From: JAFDWI01 sp964544305
GTDB lineage: Bacteria; Actinomycetota; Acidimicrobiia; Acidimicrobiales; Iamiaceae
Length of the DNA stretch: 64,000 nt
Assembly: GCA_964544305.1 (NCBI GenBank)
Contig: CAZJAZ010000003.1
Coordinates: 62,001-126,000, forward strand
Direction of reading: 5' to 3'
Both the position numbers and the translations under genes were made by a program. Position 1 is the stretch's first letter. Each line of letters starts with the position of its first letter. Shown here in pieces: positions 52,725 to 61,583 of the stretch. The notes beneath the pieces were generated by a model. That model was not told where the DNA came from. It searched no databases and saw only the letters and a program-made list of their open reading frames with translations.

Positions 52725-54218
52725 TCACCCCTGCGAACCGGTTGCGACCTGGTTGCCCGCCTCGTCGTAGGCAACGACGTCGGCCTTGGCGAGCATGTTC
52801 ATCTTCTGGGATCCAAACGCGGTGGCGAACCAGCGGCGTCCCGGCTGGGGGCCGATCTTGCTTAGCTCGGCGTCGGCTGACATGGTGCCCACTGTGACCA
52901 CGACTCGTGCCGCGTTCTCGGGCACATCACCGGCGACCATCACCGTCCAGTTTCCGTTTGCACTTCCGGTCGAACCGCCATTCGTAATTCGCACTCCACC
53001 CGGTGGGACCGGGCCGAGCGGGCCACCTCCCCCACCCGTTGGCCCGCCGCCCCCGGTGGCGAACCACAGGTCTTCACACGAGTTGACCGCCCCGCCGCTC
53101 ATGGCGAGCGTCATGGCCCAGCGCAATTGCCCCGCCACCCCCGACAGTGTGGTCCAAATACCCTGATCTGGGCCTATTGCCTCACACAGGTTGCGGTCAG
53201 CTGGTATGGGCCGGAGGTTCGCGACCGCGTCGGCAATCGCGGCGTCCACGGCCGCGGTATCACCGGGCACGAGGGCCCCGGCCGCGTCACGAAGCGACTT
53301 GGCAGCCGCTTTCGTGGGCATCGGATCATCGGCGGTGCTGGTCATCGTGACAGTGACATCGCCGTGTCGGACCACGTCCATCCACCCCGTGCGCCACCCT
53401 TCGATCGGCTTGCCGTCGTCGGACCAGAACGCAAGGTGCGCATACAGTCGTGGGTCGGCCGACCAGACGTCGAACGTGGCTGTCACATCCCCGGTACGCA
53501 TGGCGAGCTCCTGAGGCGATACCCCGACCGACACCGTGCCTTGCGCACCCGGCGCGCTACCAAGTGCCTCGAGCCCCGTAGGCAACGTCTTGACGTCGGC
53601 GCGAGGTGTCGGCGACTGGCGAACCGACTCGGCGATGGCCAACACCTTCGCTTTCGTCAGGCCGTGGCCGATGACGAACGCATCCTGGTCGCACACGTCA
53701 CACGTCGGGATCGGCCAGGACGCGAACCACAGGTCCCCGTAGCGCCCGACCCGCCCCTTGGTTCCCTGGATCGTCGCCGGGGTCGATACCTTTGCTGGGG
53801 CGAAAATGCCGCCGATGTCCGAGCCGGCAACGCGTCCCACCATCACGGCACGGTCCGCCCAAGGTTCCGCCGTTGTCGGGTCGGCGTACAAGGTCTCTGC
53901 GGCATCGTGTGGCCCCGGAACGGCCTTGGCGGACGCGTCGGATCCGGAATCCTTGTGTTGGATCAGCGCTTGGATCTTCACCGAAGGGGGCGTGCGCGGC
54001 CCAGGGACGTAGGTCGCCTTTGGGCGGGCCACCGCAACCCATCGACCCGGCGCCGCCCACATGGCTTGCACCTCGGCCGGAAGGGTGTCAGACGACCCGA
54101 CACTCCCCTTGCCGGTGGCGCACGCCAAGGGGACAGCCAGCCCCAGAACGACCACGGTCGTGGCAACCGCCCGCACGACGCGAGCCGAGGGGATCAAACT
54201 GGATCGGATCACCATCAA
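52725..54218 (-). CDS. GC-rich hypothetical lipoprotein
   Basis: A 497-residue protein. The N terminus has a charged start, a hydrophobic stretch and a lipobox-like VPLACATG, so it is probably a lipoprotein or secreted. Later it has paired Cys (IPTCDVCDQD), an internal repetitive Gly/Pro segment (ATGGGGPTGGGGGPLGPVPPGG) and a beta-rich C-terminal domain (NWTVMVAGDVPENAARVVVTVG). No family is recognised. Its coding sequence is visibly richer in G and C than the flanking genes (one 60-nt line at 53041 has 45 G/C), which suggests recent acquisition or a different origin. Confidence 0.75.
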   Translation of the reverse strand: MMVIRSSLIPSARVVRAVATTVVVLGLAVPLACATGKGSVGSSDTLPAEVQAMWAAPGRWVAVARPKATYVPGPRTPPSVKIQALIQHKDSGSDASAKAVPGPHDAAETLYADPTTAEPWADRAVMVGRVAGSDIGGIFAPAKVSTPATIQGTKGRVGRYGDLWFASWPIPTCDVCDQDAFVIGHGLTKAKVLAIAESVRQSPTPRADVKTLPTGLEALGSAPGAQGTVSVGVSPQELAMRTGDVTATFDVWSADPRLYAHLAFWSDDGKPIEGWRTGWMDVVRHGDVTVTMTSTADDPMPTKAAAKSLRDAAGALVPGDTAAVDAAIADAVANLRPIPADRNLCEAIGPDQGIWTTLSGVAGQLRWAMTLAMSGGAVNSCEDLWFATGGGGPTGGGGGPLGPVPPGGVRITNGGSTGSANGNWTVMVAGDVPENAARVVVTVGTMSADAELSKIGPQPGRRWFATAFGSQKMNMLAKADVVAYDEAGNQVATGSQG

Positions 54219-54280
54219 CGAGCGTAGTCTCGTCCAGGATTGACCTTTAACAACGTCGCGTCCCGCGGGGCCAACCCGAA

Positions 54281-57200
54281 CTAGTTCATGACCGCGTCAG
54301 CACCAAGGAGCACCCGCATTTCTGACACGAGCGGTGACGCATTCTCGACGCAGTATCGCACAGGAAGTCGCACGACTTGATCGCCATCGTTGTTTGTCAC
54401 GTGCAAGAACACGCGCGATTCACCCGGGAACTCACTAAGTAAAGCTTTGAGCCGAGTCAGCCGTGTTTCATCCATCTGGTCGGCACGCAACTTGATTCGC
54501 ATTGGCGGCGCCCCATCGACAATCCCATCAAATGCTTGTGCGTCAAGCGCAATGAACTTCGGGGTGTCTTCACGCTTGTCGAGTCGCCCGCGCAAGATCA
54601 CCACGGCATCATCGGCCAATACATGACTGATCGACATCATCGTCTTTGGAAAGACCATGACCTCGATCGACGATCGCAAATCTTCCAACACGAACACCGC
54701 CATCAAGTCACCTTTCTTGGTGTACTTGTGCTGCAGTCCGGTGACGACCCCGCCCACCGTGCGGCTCGTCCCGTCGCTCAAATCGGCGAGCTCATCCAAG
54801 GTGCCTTCGGTCTTGTGGGCGAGCGCTTCTTCGGCACCCATGAGGGGATGATCCGAAACATAGAGGCCCAACATTTCCTTCTCGAACGCCAATCGCACCT
54901 TCTTATCGAACTCAAGAGCAGGAATCTCGTCACGATCATCGAACACGTCACCACCCGCGTCTTCACCCGACGACTCAAAAAGGCTCATCACACCCTGATC
55001 ACGTTCACGGCGCCGCGCAACCGCCTTGTCAACGATTTGTTCAAACACCGCTACCAGACCTTGACGCGGATGGCCCATCGAGTCGAACGCGCCCGCTTTG
55101 ATCAGCGACTCCACCGTTTTCTTATTCAACGCGCTCGGGTCAACCCGTTCAGCAAAATCATAGAAATCAACAAACGGGCCGTTCGCGTCACGCTCCGCGA
55201 TGATCTTGTCCACCATGCCCTCCCCCACATTGCGTACCGCCGACAACCCAAACGGAATCACCACTTCCCCACTGGCATCACGGACCGGCACGAAATCAGA
55301 TGCCGAACGATTCACGTCGGCAACCAGCACTCGCAGGCCCATCGAGCGACATTCGGCCAAATAAACCGCAGCCTTGTCAAGATTGTTTTTCACACTCGTC
55401 AGGAGCGCCGCGAAATACTCGGCCGGATAGTTCGCCTTCAAATACGCAGTTTGATAACTAACGAGCCCATACCCATAGGAATGCGACTTGTTGAACGCGT
55501 AATCAGCAAACGGCTCAATGATGTCAAACCACGCTTTGCCAAGCGGCCTGCCATAGCCCGTTGCTTCACAACCCGCCTCAAACTTCTCACGCTCGGCCTG
55601 AATCAACTCTCTAATTTTCTTTCCGCAGGCCTTGCGTAAGTTGTCGGCCTCGGCCAACGAATAGCCCGCAAATTTTTGGGCGATTCGCATGACAGACTCT
55701 TGGTAAATCATCAACCCGTAGGTTGATTCCAAGATTTCTTTCGCGTCGTCGTGCAAATACTCGACCGGCTTGCGACCGTTTTTTCGGTCCGCATAGTCGT
55801 TGTGCATGTTCGCGCTCATCGGACCTGGCCGATACAACGCGATGAGCGCCGCAACATCTTCAAAGTTCGTTGGGGCAAGTGAACGCACCAGCGCACGCAT
55901 CGGGCCGCCCTCCAACTGGAACACGCCGATTGTTTCACCCGATCCCAAAAGGTCATACGTCGCCGGATCATCCAGGGCGATGGTGTCAATATCGAGCGTT
56001 TCGCCACGAAACGCTTCGATCACACGCAACGCATCCGCGATCACATCCAAGTTCCGCAAACCCAGAAAATCCATTTTGAGCAGCCCGAGATCTTCTACCC
56101 CATGCATCTCGTACTGGGTCACCACGGGTGCATCATCTGGATTCTGACCCGATTCTGGCTTGCGTTGAATTGGCAACATGTCGGTCAGTGGATCTTTGGT
56201 AATCACCACCGCCGACGCGTGAATCGAATCCTGACGGCGAAGGCCTTCCAAACCTTTTGCGACGTCAACGACCGCACGAGTCGCCGGTTCGGTGTCGTAC
56301 ATCTGCCGAAGTTCGGCCGCCATCTTGTAGCCGTCTTCATATTTGGGATGGGGTTCCAAACACGCGTAGAGCGGCGTGTCTCGCCCCATGATGAGCGGTG
56401 GCATGGCTTTTGCGATCCGGTCCCCCACGAGATACGGCTCGCCGAGCACACGCGCGGCATCACGCACCGCGGCACGCGCCTTGATCTGGGAGAACGTGAT
56501 GATCTGGGCCACATGGTCTCGCCCGTAACGTTCCGCAGCGTACCGGATCATTTCATCGCGACAACGCGAGTCAAAGTCCATATCGATGTCGGGCATCGAT
56601 ATGCGAGACGGATTCAAGAAACGCTCAAAGAGCAAGTCGTAACGGATCGGGTCAAGCTCGGTAATTGCGAGACAGTACGCGACCGCGCACCCTGCCGCAG
56701 ACCCACGCCCCGGACCGACACGTATGTCGTGGGTTTTCGCATACCGAATGAGATCCCAAGTAATCAAGAAGTACGACGAGAACCCCATGTCGGCGATGAT
56801 CTTGAGTTCGTAGGCAAGCCGCTCGACAACAGCATCAGGCAACGGGTCACCCCAGCGGGACCGGGCCCCTTCAAAGGTCAGATGTTCAAGGTAGGCAGCA
56901 TCGTCGGTAAAGCCATCAGGCAACGGAAAGTTGGGCAGTAACGGTTTGCCAAACTCGATCTCAACGTTGCACCGTTCGGCAATCCACAACGAGTTGTCAC
57001 ATGCGGTTGGTACTTCACAAAATAGGTCACGCATTTCTGCGGCCGATTTGAGATAGTGCTCGTCGCCATCAAAATGGAACCGATCCGGGTCGCTCATGAG
57101 CGAGCCGGTCTGCACACATAACAGTGCATCATGCGAGGTTGCATCGCCGCGATGTGTGTAGTGGCTGTCGTTTGTTGCCAACAGCGGTGCTTTGATTTTG

Positions 57201-57826
57201 CGTGCAATCTCAAGCAAGAGGGGGTTCGTGCGTCGTTGATCGGGCAACCCATGATCTTGGATCTCAATGAACAGGTTCTCTCGTCCAAAGATGTCTTGCA
57301 GGCGTGCCGCTTTTGCAAGCGCTTCATCGAAATCATCTCGCATGAGCGCTTGGAGTACTTGTCCACCGAGACACCCCGAAGTCGCGATAATCCCCTCGTG
57401 GTGCGCTTCAAGCAACTCCCAGTCGACGCGCGGCTTATAGTAGTAGCCCTCGAGGTAGGCACGACTTGAGAGTTGAATGAGGTTCTTGTAGCCGACGTTG
57501 CTCTCGGCAAGCAGCGTCAGGTGGTAGTAAAGCTTGCGATTTCCTTCAGTTTCGCCACCTGAATCGTCCACACGACCTCGCCGCGATGGACGCTCGTCAC
57601 GCGATTCATAGGCCTGATAGGCCTCAGTTCCCAGAATGGGTTTGATGCCATGTTCGTTGCACGCTTTGTAGAAATCAAGGATGCCGTACATGTTGCCGTG
57701 GTCGGTGATGCCGATTGCTGGCTGTCCATCGGCAGCGGCGGCGGCCACAACTTCGGCGACCCGGGCCGCGCCATCAAGCATGGAATATTCAGTGTGTAGA
57801 TGAAGATGGGTGAACGAATCCCCCAA
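54281..57826 (-). CDS. dnaE: DNA polymerase III alpha subunit
   Basis: A 1,181-residue replicative polymerase, normal DnaE length. The N-terminal PHP domain starts FTHLHLHTEYSMLDGAARV; the polymerase core has PGRGSAAGCAVAYCL and the catalytic Asp triad region MPDIDMDFDSRCRDEM; the tandem HhH segment and a C-terminal OB-fold (GGVVTGLQHKYTKKGDLMAVFVLEDL) follow. It makes the bulk of the chromosome copy in the replisome. Start ATG 57826. It diverges from the fused ABC transporter gene. Confidence 0.98.
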   Translation of the reverse strand: MGDSFTHLHLHTEYSMLDGAARVAEVVAAAAADGQPAIGITDHGNMYGILDFYKACNEHGIKPILGTEAYQAYESRDERPSRRGRVDDSGGETEGNRKLYYHLTLLAESNVGYKNLIQLSSRAYLEGYYYKPRVDWELLEAHHEGIIATSGCLGGQVLQALMRDDFDEALAKAARLQDIFGRENLFIEIQDHGLPDQRRTNPLLLEIARKIKAPLLATNDSHYTHRGDATSHDALLCVQTGSLMSDPDRFHFDGDEHYLKSAAEMRDLFCEVPTACDNSLWIAERCNVEIEFGKPLLPNFPLPDGFTDDAAYLEHLTFEGARSRWGDPLPDAVVERLAYELKIIADMGFSSYFLITWDLIRYAKTHDIRVGPGRGSAAGCAVAYCLAITELDPIRYDLLFERFLNPSRISMPDIDMDFDSRCRDEMIRYAAERYGRDHVAQIITFSQIKARAAVRDAARVLGEPYLVGDRIAKAMPPLIMGRDTPLYACLEPHPKYEDGYKMAAELRQMYDTEPATRAVVDVAKGLEGLRRQDSIHASAVVITKDPLTDMLPIQRKPESGQNPDDAPVVTQYEMHGVEDLGLLKMDFLGLRNLDVIADALRVIEAFRGETLDIDTIALDDPATYDLLGSGETIGVFQLEGGPMRALVRSLAPTNFEDVAALIALYRPGPMSANMHNDYADRKNGRKPVEYLHDDAKEILESTYGLMIYQESVMRIAQKFAGYSLAEADNLRKACGKKIRELIQAEREKFEAGCEATGYGRPLGKAWFDIIEPFADYAFNKSHSYGYGLVSYQTAYLKANYPAEYFAALLTSVKNNLDKAAVYLAECRSMGLRVLVADVNRSASDFVPVRDASGEVVIPFGLSAVRNVGEGMVDKIIAERDANGPFVDFYDFAERVDPSALNKKTVESLIKAGAFDSMGHPRQGLVAVFEQIVDKAVARRRERDQGVMSLFESSGEDAGGDVFDDRDEIPALEFDKKVRLAFEKEMLGLYVSDHPLMGAEEALAHKTEGTLDELADLSDGTSRTVGGVVTGLQHKYTKKGDLMAVFVLEDLRSSIEVMVFPKTMMSISHVLADDAVVILRGRLDKREDTPKFIALDAQAFDGIVDGAPPMRIKLRADQMDETRLTRLKALLSEFPGESRVFLHVTNNDGDQVVRLPVRYCVENASPLVSEMRVLLGADAVMN

Positions 57827-57968
57827 GATGACTCCCAGAACGCGCGGACGTGTTTCAGACTACCGCCGTTCGCCGTTGCGGACGAACGGGATTGAATCGA
57901 CGCCTATCCTGCTCGCCGACGTGACGACGGACACATCGCTACTGCGGGTAACACTAGGGTGTTCGCCC

Positions 57969-60900
57969 GTGACCGCCACGCGTGCAACCGACCGCTTCGA
58001 CACGTTTGCGCCCTATGTACCGGCGCTCATCGTCATTGTTGTTCAACTCGTGCTCTTTGGTGTTCCCTCTGGGGTGTGGATCCAAGGCATCGTGCTTGGC
58101 CTGCTCAACGCGTTGGTTGCCCTCGGGCTCGCTCTCATTTGGCGTTCGAATCGAATCCTCAACTTTGCGCAGGCTGACATCGGTACGTTGCCCGCCGCAT
58201 TGGGTGTCGCATTCTGTGTCTTTTGGAGTTGGAACTGGTTTGCAGGACTCGCCATTGGTCTGGCCGCCGCGGTCATCGTGGGGGCGCTCACGGAGATCAT
58301 TGTGATTCGCCGGTTTCGCAACGCGCCACGGCTCACTTTGACCGTCGCCACGATTGGCATTTCGCAGTTCTGCATCTTGCTTGCGCTGCTCGTCCCCCAG
58401 CTTTGGGGAGAAACAGTGTTGGCGTCGCCAAATGAATCTGGCTACGCGTTTCCGTGGAAGACCACGATCACGATCGGCCAACAGGTCTTCCATTCCGATG
58501 ATTTGGTCGCTGCGGCCTTATCAATTGTTTGCTTGCTCGCGGTGGGGTGGTTTCTCAAGTCGAGCGACACGGGCATCGCGGTGCGCGCCGCGGCTGAACG
58601 TTCAACTCGCGCCGAGTTGCTTGGCATCCCCGTGCTCAAAATGGAACTGATTACCTGGGTTGTGGCGAGTGTCTTGTCGTTCCTCGGGGTGTTTCTCCAA
58701 GGTGCGATCCTCGGCTTTCCGTTGAACATTTCTATTGGCATCGTCACGCTGGTCACCGCCTTAGCCGCCCTCGCACTCGGCGGTTTCGACCGGATCGGCC
58801 CGATTCTGGTGTCTGCGGTCGCATTGGGGATCTTGTTGCAAGGCGTGCGATGGCATAACACCGTGCACCCTTCCTTTGTGTATGCGATCTTGGGTGCGGT
58901 CATTGCCGTCGCCATGCTTGCTCGACGCCGAGTGCACCGTCGCCAAGACAGAGACCCGGTGTCATCGTGGTTGGCCAGTCTCGAACCCCGACCGATGCCT
59001 GCATCGCTTGGATTCAAGCCATTCGCATTGGCCTTGGGTGCTGGCGTATTTGTGCTTGCCGTACTACTTCCCATTGGACTTGGTGACGCGCAACGATTCG
59101 CTCTTGCCACCATGCTCGGTTTTGGCATCGTTGCCGTATCAATTGCGGTACTCACCGGTTGGGCAGGGCAGATCACGCTGGGCCAAATGGGTTTTGCGGC
59201 TCTTGGGGCAAGCCTTGGCGCAGCATGCACGATCACATGGAATCTTGACGTCACGCTTGGGTTATTGATCGTGCTCGTGGCCGGCGCGATCGCGGGTGTC
59301 ATCGTCGGCCTACCGTCGTTGCGCTTCACCGGGCTACTCCCTGCCGCAGTGACGCTGGCATTCGCGCTCGCCGCATCGGGGTATCTCTTTGACCCCAATC
59401 AGTTCACGTGGATCCCAACCGACAATGTGGTGCCACAGAAACTCCTGGGGGTGTGGAACGTTTCGGGATCGCTTGGTTCCTACGAGTTTGCCCTCGTTGT
59501 GACCGCACTTTGTGTTATTGGGCTGCTCGGCATTCGCTCATCGAGCGTTGGTCGTGCCATTCGAGGTTTGCGCGATAACGACCTGGCCGCACAGTCGTAT
59601 GCCATCTCGCCAGCGCACGCGAAGCTCACCGCGTATGGGATTTCGGGTTCGCTGGCCGCAGTCGGTGGGTTTGTATTGGTCCATGTCGCCCAGCATTACG
59701 ACACCGCCACGTTTGCTCCCGCTGAAAGCCTTACGATCTTTACCGCCTCGGTCGTCGGCGGCGTTGGGTCGCTGCTGGGTGTGCTCCTTGGGGCGGGCTA
59801 CCTCAACGGGTCGCGTTGGTTGCTCAGCGGGTATTGGCAACTGCTGCCAACTGCGGTTGGGGTTCTTGTCGTGCTTTGGCTTTTCCCTGGCGGTTTCTCG
59901 TCGCTGCTGTACAAATTGCGCGACCGATTCGCCACACGTCGTGCCGAAGCAATGGGTGTCGAGTTGCTTGGCCCGGCGACCGAGAAACCCTGGATTGAGA
60001 CACCGATCAGTCCAGTCGACGACGCGGGCGCGCTGCTCTCCGTCCGTGACGTGCGCGTTGCCTACGGCGGCGTTGACATTCTCTTCGGCGTGGATTTGAC
60101 CGTACGCCCAGGCGAAGTGCTCGCCCTGCTCGGGACCAACGGTGCGGGCAAGTCCACGCTTCTTCGAGCGATTTCGGGCGTGACGCCAATGCGATCCGGT
60201 GAGGTGCACTTTGGCGGTGATGACATCACCCGTCTTCCATCAACCCAGATTGCCCAACGCGGCCTGGCTCAGATGCCCGGTGGTCAAGCCGTCTTCGAGT
60301 CTCTCACGGTCGCGGAGAACCTGCGAATGGCCGGTTGGATGATCCGCAGCGAAGCACAAGAACTTGAAGCGCGCATCGAGCACGCCCTGAACCGCTTTGA
60401 GGTTCTTTCTCAACGTATTCATGAGCCTGCGGCAAATCTTTCCGGTGGCCAACAACAACTTTTGGGTATGGCCATGGCGCTGTTGTCCAAGCCAAAGCTC
60501 GTGATGATCGACGAACTCACGCTTGGTTTGTCGCCTTTGGCGGCCTCCGACATCATTGCCCATGTTCGAGAATTGCAGGCGCAAGGAACCACGATCGTCA
60601 TTGTCGACCAGAGCGTTGATGTGGCGTTGCGTGTTGCCGATCGCGCGTATTTTCTCGAACGTGGCACCCTGCGCTTTGAAGGTTCCGCGAACGATCTCGC
60701 CAAGCGAGAGGATCTGTTGCGTTCGGTTTACTTGACGCATTCAACAAAACAACAAACGACACAACCCGACCACATTGACGCCAGCCAAACAGACGAGAAA
60801 GTGTTAGCGATCAACGCGGTGAGCGTCGCCTTTGGTGGTCCACAGATTCTCGATGACGTCACCATTGATGTGAGCGCAGGGGAATTGTGTGTTTTCATCG

Positions 60901-61583
60901 GCCCGAACGGTGCAGGCAAAACCACGTTGTTTGATGTGATCAGTGGTTTTACCCCGATCCAGTCCGGGCACGTCGAACTTTTTGGTCGAGACGTCACGGC
61001 ATTGAGCGCGGCGCGCCGCGCGCACATTGGACTTGGACGTTCGTTCCAAGACTCACGGTTGTTTCCTGCGCTAACGGTGAAAGAAACCATTGCGGTCGCC
61101 ACAAATCGTTGGATCACCGCTCCGGACCCGGCAAGTGCTGCGCTTCGTCTTCCCGTGCGTCAAATAGCCGAATACGAAACCACTCTTCGCGTCGACGATC
61201 TCATTGATCTGATGGGACTTGGGCGCCTTGCTCATCATCGAACCGGTGAACTCTCGACTGGCCAACGACGCCTCGTTGACATTGCCTGTTCACTCGCCCA
61301 CCACCCCAAACTTCTTCTGCTTGACGAACCATCATCAGGAGTAGCTCAAAGTGAAGCCGAAGAACTCGTCCCCGTGCTGCAATCGTTGCGCACCAATCTT
61401 GGTGCCACGCTGATCGTTGTCGAACACGATATGGCAATCGCAAGCGAGCTTGCCTCTCGGATGGTCGCACTCGATCAGGGACAGGTGTTGACCACAGGAT
61501 CAGCCCACGACGTTTTGAACCATCCCCGCGTTATCGAGGCCTACTTGGGCCAACGTGTCGAACCGCAAGGAACACCAACGTGA
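57969..61583 (+). CDS. branched-chain-amino-acid-type ABC transporter: two permeases and two ATPases fused
   Basis: A 1,204-residue chain with four modules in order. Permease 1 (LivH-like, about residues 20-320) has NALVALGLALIWRSNRILNFAQADIG. Permease 2 (LivM-like, about 345-650) has GWAGQITLGQMGFAALGASLGA and SVGRAIRGLRDNDLAAQSYAI. ATPase 1 (LivF-like, about 690-910) has Walker A GTNGAGKST and signature LSGGQQQ. ATPase 2 (LivG-like, about 945-1200) has GPNGAGKTT and LSTGQRR. Normally these are four proteins. GTG 57969 is the preferred start; its binding protein overlaps by 4 nt. Substrate could be amino acids, amides or other small organic compounds. Confidence 0.93.
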   Translation: MTATRATDRFDTFAPYVPALIVIVVQLVLFGVPSGVWIQGIVLGLLNALVALGLALIWRSNRILNFAQADIGTLPAALGVAFCVFWSWNWFAGLAIGLAAAVIVGALTEIIVIRRFRNAPRLTLTVATIGISQFCILLALLVPQLWGETVLASPNESGYAFPWKTTITIGQQVFHSDDLVAAALSIVCLLAVGWFLKSSDTGIAVRAAAERSTRAELLGIPVLKMELITWVVASVLSFLGVFLQGAILGFPLNISIGIVTLVTALAALALGGFDRIGPILVSAVALGILLQGVRWHNTVHPSFVYAILGAVIAVAMLARRRVHRRQDRDPVSSWLASLEPRPMPASLGFKPFALALGAGVFVLAVLLPIGLGDAQRFALATMLGFGIVAVSIAVLTGWAGQITLGQMGFAALGASLGAACTITWNLDVTLGLLIVLVAGAIAGVIVGLPSLRFTGLLPAAVTLAFALAASGYLFDPNQFTWIPTDNVVPQKLLGVWNVSGSLGSYEFALVVTALCVIGLLGIRSSSVGRAIRGLRDNDLAAQSYAISPAHAKLTAYGISGSLAAVGGFVLVHVAQHYDTATFAPAESLTIFTASVVGGVGSLLGVLLGAGYLNGSRWLLSGYWQLLPTAVGVLVVLWLFPGGFSSLLYKLRDRFATRRAEAMGVELLGPATEKPWIETPISPVDDAGALLSVRDVRVAYGGVDILFGVDLTVRPGEVLALLGTNGAGKSTLLRAISGVTPMRSGEVHFGGDDITRLPSTQIAQRGLAQMPGGQAVFESLTVAENLRMAGWMIRSEAQELEARIEHALNRFEVLSQRIHEPAANLSGGQQQLLGMAMALLSKPKLVMIDELTLGLSPLAASDIIAHVRELQAQGTTIVIVDQSVDVALRVADRAYFLERGTLRFEGSANDLAKREDLLRSVYLTHSTKQQTTQPDHIDASQTDEKVLAINAVSVAFGGPQILDDVTIDVSAGELCVFIGPNGAGKTTLFDVISGFTPIQSGHVELFGRDVTALSAARRAHIGLGRSFQDSRLFPALTVKETIAVATNRWITAPDPASAALRLPVRQIAEYETTLRVDDLIDLMGLGRLAHHRTGELSTGQRRLVDIACSLAHHPKLLLLDEPSSGVAQSEAEELVPVLQSLRTNLGATLIVVEHDMAIASELASRMVALDQGQVLTTGSAHDVLNHPRVIEAYLGQRVEPQGTPT

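Noticed and set aside
53127..54227. Long plus-strand frame (366 codons) opposite the GC-rich lipoprotein
   Set aside because: The translation is Arg/His/Gly-rich with no domain and is the usual shadow of a GC-rich gene; the minus strand has a signal peptide and lipobox.
54536..55639. Plus-strand frame of 367 codons inside dnaE
   Set aside because: It is antisense to the conserved DnaE core and has no recognisable motif or ribosome site.
57866..57889. Hairpin CCGTTCG/CGAACGG upstream of the fused transporter as a riboswitch or attenuator
   Set aside because: A 7-bp stem with a 10-nt loop and no recognised aptamer or terminator partner; too weak to call.
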